Below the pieces are notes generated by a model. The model saw only the letters and a program-made list of their open reading frames with translations, was not told the origin of the DNA and did no database searches. Below are positions 58,959-64,000 of a stretch of 64,000 nt of DNA, piece after piece. Numbering within the stretch: position 1 is the stretch's first letter; the number at the start of each line of letters is the position of its first letter. Made by a program: the position numbers and the translations under genes. Origin of the DNA: Leptolyngbyaceae cyanobacterium JSC-12 (GTDB lineage: Bacteria > Cyanobacteriota > Cyanobacteriia > Leptolyngbyales > Leptolyngbyaceae). The DNA is taken from positions 4,753,793 to 4,817,792 of the forward strand of contig CM001633.1 in assembly GCA_000309945.1 (NCBI GenBank), written 5' to 3'.

Positions 58959-59891
58959 TCAGCACCTCATCTCCCTTACCTTCCCCATTTCTCTTACTAT
59001 TTTCTCGCTCACGTTTTCTTCTGCTTCATAGCCAGGCTTAATTAGAAGTGCTTCATAAACCGCCCCTCGCCAAGTCTCTTGAGAACCAACATGGTAGAAG
59101 TGTTGGCAAACTCGCAGCCTGGTTTGACTCCAACATTGCTGAATGTGAGGGTTTTTGCGATGTTGATTTTCTAGCCACATGGAGAGGGCAAAACCACCAG
59201 GTAGTTGATGCGCGATCGCAGCCAGTTCTTCAGCATCGGCTTGATTCCAGGCATTGAAGTAATCGGTATGACGACCGATATAAGGTGGGTCAAGATAGAC
59301 AAAATCTTCCGATTGAGTATTTTGCAAACTTTCTCGCCAATCTGCCACCCGAAATTCCCAGTCTTTTCCATGCATTTGCTGGGCAACCCAGCCTACTTGA
59401 TTGACGATTTTGGTGATGTAGCTAGATGAAAAGCGGTTGGGCTTGTGGCAAAACGGTACATTAAAATGACCGCGGCTGTTGAACCGCATTAATCCGTTGA
59501 AACAGGCTCGATTCAGGAATAAAAAGTCTAAAGGATGATGGTCTTGATTGAAGCGATCGCGCACTGTGTAGTAAAACTCTGCACCCAGTTGATGCAGTTT
59601 TGCACCTTCGTGCGTCAGAAAATCGCGGACACTTGCTTGGGTAATTATCTGCTGCTGAATAGCTTGATAAAACCGGATGAGGTGCTGATTGCTGTCAGTC
59701 AGCAGAGCGCGATCGGGCGCTAGATTGAACACGACTGCACCAGATCCCAAAAATGGCTCAATCCAGCGAGCAGTAGTGCTTGCCTGCCAATGAATCTGGC
59801 TCAGAATAAACGGCACCAGTTTAGTTTTGATGCCCTGGCATTTAAGCGGTGGGATGCCAATTCGATGTCGTGTAGTGGGAAGAAAGGGCAT
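58959..59891 (-). CDS. solitary D12-class N6-adenine DNA methyltransferase
   Basis: This 310-residue protein has the SAM-binding motif 'WIEPFLGSGAVVFNL', the catalytic motif IV 'FVYLDPPYIGR', and an N-terminal 'GIPPLKCQGIKTKLVPFI', as in Dam-type alpha-group methylases. No restriction endonuclease lies nearby, so it is an orphan. By family resemblance it may methylate GATC, which is the core of HIP1, but specificity cannot be read from sequence alone. The last ~20 residues are charged and repetitive (KIVREMGKVREMRC). Confidence 0.88.
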   Translation of the reverse strand: MPFLPTTRHRIGIPPLKCQGIKTKLVPFILSQIHWQASTTARWIEPFLGSGAVVFNLAPDRALLTDSNQHLIRFYQAIQQQIITQASVRDFLTHEGAKLHQLGAEFYYTVRDRFNQDHHPLDFLFLNRACFNGLMRFNSRGHFNVPFCHKPNRFSSSYITKIVNQVGWVAQQMHGKDWEFRVADWRESLQNTQSEDFVYLDPPYIGRHTDYFNAWNQADAEELAAIAHQLPGGFALSMWLENQHRKNPHIQQCWSQTRLRVCQHFYHVGSQETWRGAVYEALLIKPGYEAEENVSEKIVREMGKVREMRC

Positions 59892-59903
59892 AAGGGGTGG
59901 GGT

Positions 59904-59931
59904 TAGGGTGTAGGGTGTAGGGTGTAGGGTT
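59904..59931. repeat. heptanucleotide tandem repeat (TAGGGTG)
   Basis: TAGGGTG occurs three times in tandem at 59904-59924, with a fourth TAGGGTT at 59925-59931. It is just upstream of hisIE and before the methylase start, in the class of 7-bp tandem repeats known from cyanobacteria. Copy number is likely to vary between strains. Confidence 0.85.
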
Positions 59932-59954
59932 ACTTGAAGTCTGAGGGTTGGGGA

Positions 59955-60587
59955 ATGGAGCTACACCAATCTATCCCAGTAGAGGCAATTTGCTACGACG
60001 ATCGCGGTTTGGTTCCGGCGATCGTGCAAGATTATTTGGATGGCACGGTGTTAATGATGGCGTGGATGAACCAGGAGTCGTTACAAAAGACGCTGGAAAC
60101 AGGTGAAACCTGGTTCTGGAGCCGATCGCGTCACGAGCTTTGGCACAAGGGCGCAACATCGGGGCATTTACAATTCGTCAAAACCTTACGCTATGACTGC
60201 GACAGCGATTGTTTGCTAATCACAGTAGAGCAACAGGGGGATATTGCATGTCATACCGGTGAGCGCAGTTGCTTTCACAAGGTCAATAGCCATGTTGAAG
60301 CGCCCCCTGCGGATACGCTATCTCAGGTGTATGCGGTGATTTGTGATCGCCGGGATCATCCCAACGAATCGTCTTACACCTGTAAGTTGCTAGCAGGCGG
60401 TGATAACAAGATTCTCAAAAAAATTGGTGAAGAGGCAGCAGAAGTAGTGATGGCATGCAAAGATAATGAGCCAGATGCGATCGCTGGAGAAGTCGCCGAT
60501 TTATTTTATCACACTCTGGTTGCGATCGCGCACCACAATGTTGATCTCAAAGCAGTTTATCGCAAGCTCCAAGAACGCCGCCGATAA
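59955..60587 (+). CDS. hisIE: bifunctional phosphoribosyl-AMP cyclohydrolase / phosphoribosyl-ATP pyrophosphatase
   Basis: This encodes 210 residues from ATG 59955 (GGGGA upstream). It catalyses steps 2 and 3 of histidine synthesis. HisI half: '[20 protein letters not shown]', '[19 protein letters not shown]', and the zinc Cys residues in 'YDCDSDCLL' and '[10 protein letters not shown]'. HisE half: '[20 protein letters not shown]' followed by '[10 protein letters not shown]' and '[13 protein letters not shown]'. A TTG at 59934 in frame is an unlikely start. Confidence 0.96.
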   Translation: MELHQSIPVEAICYDDRGLVPAIVQDYLDGTVLMMAWMNQESLQKTLETGETWFWSRSRHELWHKGATSGHLQFVKTLRYDCDSDCLLITVEQQGDIACHTGERSCFHKVNSHVEAPPADTLSQVYAVICDRRDHPNESSYTCKLLAGGDNKILKKIGEEAAEVVMACKDNEPDAIAGEVADLFYHTLVAIAHHNVDLKAVYRKLQERRR

Positions 60588-60597
60588 TGCCGTTTCC

Positions 60598-61056
60598 CTA
60601 CCTAACTGCACGCACTCCTCCATTGCTAATAAAGTCAATACTAATGGGAGCCACATAGCGATTGTTTGCCCGCACAAAGCAAACTGTTTGGTTCTTTAGA
60701 CCGCCAAGTGGCTCTTGCGGAATCACTCGCAGCCAGGGGCTACCCTGCTGCATCACAACAGCATCAGCATCTTTCCCCGGAAACGATGCCGTGACAACCC
60801 ATCCGGTACCAAGCTTTGTTTTAACAGTGCCATTGGGAGTTGCCCGACAGTTAAGTGAACCACTTGGATCTACGACGAGCCAGTGAGTATTGCGATAATA
60901 ACCACGATTACCAAGTAGTCTCGCAGTGGTGTAATCACCTTTCGCATTCACTGCAGGCACATCGGCAACTTGAGCATGAACAGAAATAGAAGAAGATACA
61001 GACATCGCAAAGGCGATCAGGGCAAGTCTAGAAGTCAGTGCAAAGATTCGGTTCAT
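60598..61056 (-). CDS. exported SH3-like small protein
   Basis: This 152-residue protein has a signal peptide (MNRIFALTSRLALIAFAMSV ... SVHA). The mature part contains 'SGSLNCRATPNGTVKTKLG' and 'SPWLRVIP', a bacterial SH3-like pattern, plus two Cys that could pair. It overlaps the stop of the MFS gene by 4 bp (ATGA), so the two are translationally coupled. Possible roles include wall or surface binding; none is proven. Confidence 0.8.
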   Translation of the reverse strand: MNRIFALTSRLALIAFAMSVSSSISVHAQVADVPAVNAKGDYTTARLLGNRGYYRNTHWLVVDPSGSLNCRATPNGTVKTKLGTGWVVTASFPGKDADAVVMQQGSPWLRVIPQEPLGGLKNQTVCFVRANNRYVAPISIDFISNGGVRAVR

Positions 61057-62306
61057 GGTGACTGGTTTTTAACTGATTTCAACATTCGCTCAAGCAGTTG
61101 CAAGATCAGGAGAGCAATCCCAATACTCGCTGCCAATCCTAACCAGAAGTTGTAAGCAACCAACGTGGATTGATCCAGTGCCCACCCTCCCAACGGTGGT
61201 CCGATAAAGTACCCAACTGCCCAACATTGAGAATTTACAGCCAGATATACTCCGCGCAAAGAACTCGGAGCCATTTCTACTACAATCGAGGAGGCAGATG
61301 GCATGTACGTCACTGTTGCCAACGCCAGAATGCTCATTGCTAACACTGCCCAAATGATGTGAAATGTCGATGCAATTCCCGTAATCCACACTGCAACAAA
61401 ACCAGCCCCCCATAATATGGCAGACAGCATCAACGCACGTGGTTGGCTAATGCGGTTAAGGGCGCGGGCGATTGGCAGTTGGCAAAAAACTGAAGCAACC
61501 AGATGCCAGGTAAACAATGCACTAATCGTGAGGGAATCAAATCCTTTTCCATTTAACTGGGCTGGTACAAAATTGGAGAAGTAAAGCGGCAGGCTACTGC
61601 TGACCTGAACAATATAGGTCGTAAACAAAATATTGACCAAACAATAGGTGAGCAGATGGCGATCGCGCAGTGCCTTTCCCCACCCCTGCAAACCTTTGTC
61701 AGCGCCTTTAGTCCGATAAACTTCCGTAACAGCCCAGCCGACCACTGCGAACAGCACCAAAAATGAAATGCCATCAATGACAAACAGCGATCGGTAAGCA
61801 CCCGTTGTACTAATCAGCAACCCACCCAACACCATACCCAAGCCTAAACCCAGACTGTCACAGAGCCGATTTAAAGCAAAGGCCTCATTGCGTTGAGATG
61901 GGGTAGACAAATCGGCAACAAGTGCTTCAGCCGAGGGCCAGTACAATCCCATGCCCAACCCCATCAATAAATTTCCCACCACAAATACAGGAAAATCTTG
62001 GGTGGCTGCCAGGGTAAAGGAGGCTGTGGATGAGATGATCGCCGCCATAAGCAACGTGCGTTTGCGCCCAAATTTACCGTCTGATAAAGAACCGCCCAAC
62101 AGCCGCCCGATGACTCCGGAGATTGATTGGCTCCCCAAGCCCAGCCCCACTGCTGTAGCCGATAGCCCCACCTGATTTACAAAGAAGATGGGCGCGTAAA
62201 ACAGTGTGAATCCAGAACCCATCTGGGATAATAGCCGCCCGATCGCTAAAATCCAGATTTGATAGTTCAACTGCGGAACCCAGGCAGCTAACAGTATTCG
62301 CTTCAA
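61053..62306 (-). CDS. MFS transporter
   Basis: This 417-residue permease of the major facilitator superfamily has about 12 hydrophobic segments. The loop 2-3 signature is 'GRLLGGSLSDGKFGRKRTLL', followed by 'GLGMGLYWPSAEALVADLS' in TM5. The substrate is unknown; the overall pattern is that of drug/sugar exporters. It is the first gene of a two-gene unit with the SH3-like protein. Confidence 0.9.
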   Translation of the reverse strand: MKRILLAAWVPQLNYQIWILAIGRLLSQMGSGFTLFYAPIFFVNQVGLSATAVGLGLGSQSISGVIGRLLGGSLSDGKFGRKRTLLMAAIISSTASFTLAATQDFPVFVVGNLLMGLGMGLYWPSAEALVADLSTPSQRNEAFALNRLCDSLGLGLGMVLGGLLISTTGAYRSLFVIDGISFLVLFAVVGWAVTEVYRTKGADKGLQGWGKALRDRHLLTYCLVNILFTTYIVQVSSSLPLYFSNFVPAQLNGKGFDSLTISALFTWHLVASVFCQLPIARALNRISQPRALMLSAILWGAGFVAVWITGIASTFHIIWAVLAMSILALATVTYMPSASSIVVEMAPSSLRGVYLAVNSQCWAVGYFIGPPLGGWALDQSTLVAYNFWLGLAASIGIALLILQLLERMLKSVKNQSP

Positions 62307-62497
62307 AGTTTGTTATGACTCCCAAAATCACACAGCAAGTCTGACCTAACGAATGCTTTTCGCAATTCTATCAACCCCGTTTTCATTCTCAGAATCTATC
62401 AAAAGACGTTATTCGTGCTCACGTATCCAACAGAACGAGCAGATTTCAAAGAGGTTCAGTACACTCAAACAGGTATCCAGTTTGTTGAGGATGGATT

Positions 62498-63244
62498 GTG
62501 ACTGCATTTCTGCTCGTAACCGATCTCGATAACACCCTGGTTGGTGATGATGAGGCACTGGCTGAACTGAACGAGTATTTGAGCCATCATCGGCAGCAAT
62601 TTGGCACCAAGATTGTGTATTCAACGGGGCGATCGCGATCGCTATATTACCAACTCACCACTGAAAAACCCTTATTAGAGCCTGACTACCTCATCCTTTC
62701 AGTGGGAACTGAAATTTATCTAAGTGATAGCGATACTCCCGATCCCAGTTGGGCGAACGCTCTAGCTTGTAATTGGGATCGGGAACTTGTAGTCGCAACG
62801 GCTGCCCACTTTGCCGATCTCACTCCCCAGCCTGACACTGAACAACGCCCCTTCAAAGTTAGCTACTTCTTGACAGCAGAAGCCGCCATTGAAGTCATCC
62901 CCCAACTGGAGGCATTACTAAAAGAACGTGGACTGGACATACAACTGATTTACAGCGGCAGCCTGGACTTAGACATCCTGCCCCGCCAAGCAAACAAAGG
63001 CATGGCAATGAGCTTTTTACGAAATTATCTGGGCATCACACCGGATAGCACCGTTGCCTGCGGCGACTCTGGCAATGATCTGTCGATGTTTGCTGACCGG
63101 GATGAACGCGGTATCATTGTGGGCAATGCAATGCCAGAACTGCTTACCTGGCATCATGCTAATCCCAGTCCCCATCGTTATCTGGCAAAAGCTCACTGTG
63201 CAGCAGGCATCATGGAAGGGCTGAAACATTTTGGTTTTTTATAG
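62498..63244 (+). CDS. sucrose-6-phosphate phosphatase (HAD superfamily)
   Basis: This 248-residue HAD enzyme starts at GTG 62498 (GAGGATG upstream). The catalytic motif is 'LVTDLDNTLVGDD', motif II 'VYSTGRSRSLYY', and the Mg-binding motif 'ACGDSGNDLSMF'. The cap with 'LQ.IYSGSLDLDILPRQANKG' fits sucrose-phosphate phosphatases, which finish sucrose synthesis in cyanobacteria. The sucrose-phosphate synthase gene is not in the window. Confidence 0.9.
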   Translation: MTAFLLVTDLDNTLVGDDEALAELNEYLSHHRQQFGTKIVYSTGRSRSLYYQLTTEKPLLEPDYLILSVGTEIYLSDSDTPDPSWANALACNWDRELVVATAAHFADLTPQPDTEQRPFKVSYFLTAEAAIEVIPQLEALLKERGLDIQLIYSGSLDLDILPRQANKGMAMSFLRNYLGITPDSTVACGDSGNDLSMFADRDERGIIVGNAMPELLTWHHANPSPHRYLAKAHCAAGIMEGLKHFGFL

Positions 63245-63249
63245 GAAGA

Positions 63250-64000
63250 TTACTCAATTGCTTGTTGATAAAATCTTCTCATCTCAGTGAACCATTGCTG
63301 ACGTGAGGTTTCCCAAGTGTAGAACATGTGCCCACCCTGAAAGTGTTTGAGGGTCAGGTTAGGGCGAATTTCGGGGTTGAGCTTCATCAAGTCTGCCAGG
63401 TGATTGGAAGCAAAGTAGGGTGTTACCAGGTCAAACACACCGTGGGTGATGTAAACCTGCATGTAAGGATTCAGTGTCATCCCTACGCGCAGATCATCAA
63501 CTGCTCCGATGAAGCCCTGTTTCAGTTCCCCTTTGGGATCAAACTTCCAGGCTTTAAAGGTTTCCATATTCAGCAGATGATACGTGAGGTCAGTTTCAAC
63601 ACCTAACGTATCTCGCAGATGGCTGTTGATGGCTCCAGTAAATAAGCGATCCAGTCCATCCAGGGTAGGGTCGCTGCCCTGATAGGTGGGGCGATCAGGA
63701 AAGGGATCAATCGCAGTGATAGACGCATCATACAATCCCACAATTTTTTGTTGGTCTCGCAGTAACTCTCTGGCAAACAACTCAATATCAATTCGTCCGG
63801 CTTGCCGCTCAATCAGGGATATTGGTAAGCCAAGTAAGTCTGCCATTTGCTGATAAGCAGCACGGCGTTCATTTTCAGTCAGGGTGTCTCCCATTGCCAG
63901 TAGGGGAATCAGTGTTTTACGAGCAAATTGTTCCGCTACCGCTAAATGGGCATCAACGTCACCAGGTTCTCCAGCCCAGGTTACCCGCCCATGATGGGCG
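63250..64000 (-). CDS. serine carboxypeptidase-like (S10) protein, 5' end outside window
   Basis: The frame is open from the right edge (GRVTWAGEPGDVDAHL) through an internal ATG at 63894 to a stop at 63250, so only the C-terminal ~250 residues are seen. The S10 family Asp and His are in 'VYITHGVFDLVTPYFASNHL' and 'LKHFQGGHMFYTWETSRQQW'. The nucleophile Ser would lie outside the window. The region 'TLNPYMQVY' and 'KAWKFDPKGELKQGF' also fits. Function as a peptidase or acyltransferase cannot be decided. Confidence 0.85.
   Translation of the reverse strand, partial: AHHGRVTWAGEPGDVDAHLAVAEQFARKTLIPLLAMGDTLTENERRAAYQQMADLLGLPISLIERQAGRIDIELFARELLRDQQKIVGLYDASITAIDPFPDRPTYQGSDPTLDGLDRLFTGAINSHLRDTLGVETDLTYHLLNMETFKAWKFDPKGELKQGFIGAVDDLRVGMTLNPYMQVYITHGVFDLVTPYFASNHLADLMKLNPEIRPNLTLKHFQGGHMFYTWETSRQQWFTEMRRFYQQAIE

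Overview
The window comes from a cyanobacterium, most likely a filamentous or other large-genome one. The octamer GCGATCGC (HIP1) is scattered through genes and spacers. Several genes are specific to oxygenic phototrophs: psbK directly behind tgt, a Psb32/TPM protein, ferrochelatase with a C-terminal chlorophyll-binding helix, a group 2 sigma-70 factor and an HHL1-like protein. I saw no rRNA, no convincing tRNA and no CRISPR array.

Layout. 1-14 kb: the edge of an IS copy, a secreted hypothetical, carB, a possible small RNA and a 47-residue membrane peptide, a sigma factor, a Tat-exported caspase-fold protein that has lost its catalytic pair, an EVE protein coupled to a GT-C-like membrane protein, ridA, a Nudix hydrolase, malQ and a TM2 protein. 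14-23 kb: two nearly identical full-length IS copies (14138-15593 on plus, 21431-22887 on minus) bracket a class A PBP, tyrS, two paralogous exported small proteins and pyrF. The second copy splits an HD-domain phosphohydrolase gene, and its own transposase is frameshifted by one extra T. 24-29.4 kb: two neighbouring large signalling NTPases. One is an N-terminal vMAP-type helical domain plus TIR plus AAA; the other is AAA plus four GAF domains. They look like a conflict or signal-transduction module.

31.2-42.5 kb is the most distinctive region: three very large exported proteins with C-terminal RTX calcium-binding repeats, all apparently phosphoester hydrolases. The first is a canonical alkaline phosphatase preceded by two strong Fur-box-like sites. 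The second is a tandem-duplicated, divergent alkaline phosphatase whose frame is broken by an amber codon. The third has an esterase-like phytase domain split by two inserted glycerophosphodiesterase domains. Together they suggest extracellular phosphorus scavenging, with a possible tie to iron through Fur. No type I exporter is present in the window.

42.6-64 kb is mostly housekeeping: putA, an HtrA-like protease, cobS, a conserved unknown, tgt-psbK, DUF4126, hemH and a divergent methyltransferase, a Cache-HAMP-PAS4 sensor without an output domain, hemL, a ChaB-like protein, a solitary D12-class adenine methylase, hisIE, an MFS transporter with a translationally coupled SH3-like secreted protein, sucrose-phosphate phosphatase, and an S10-peptidase-like gene running off the right edge. 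All functional calls rest on motif recognition by eye; no database search was run.
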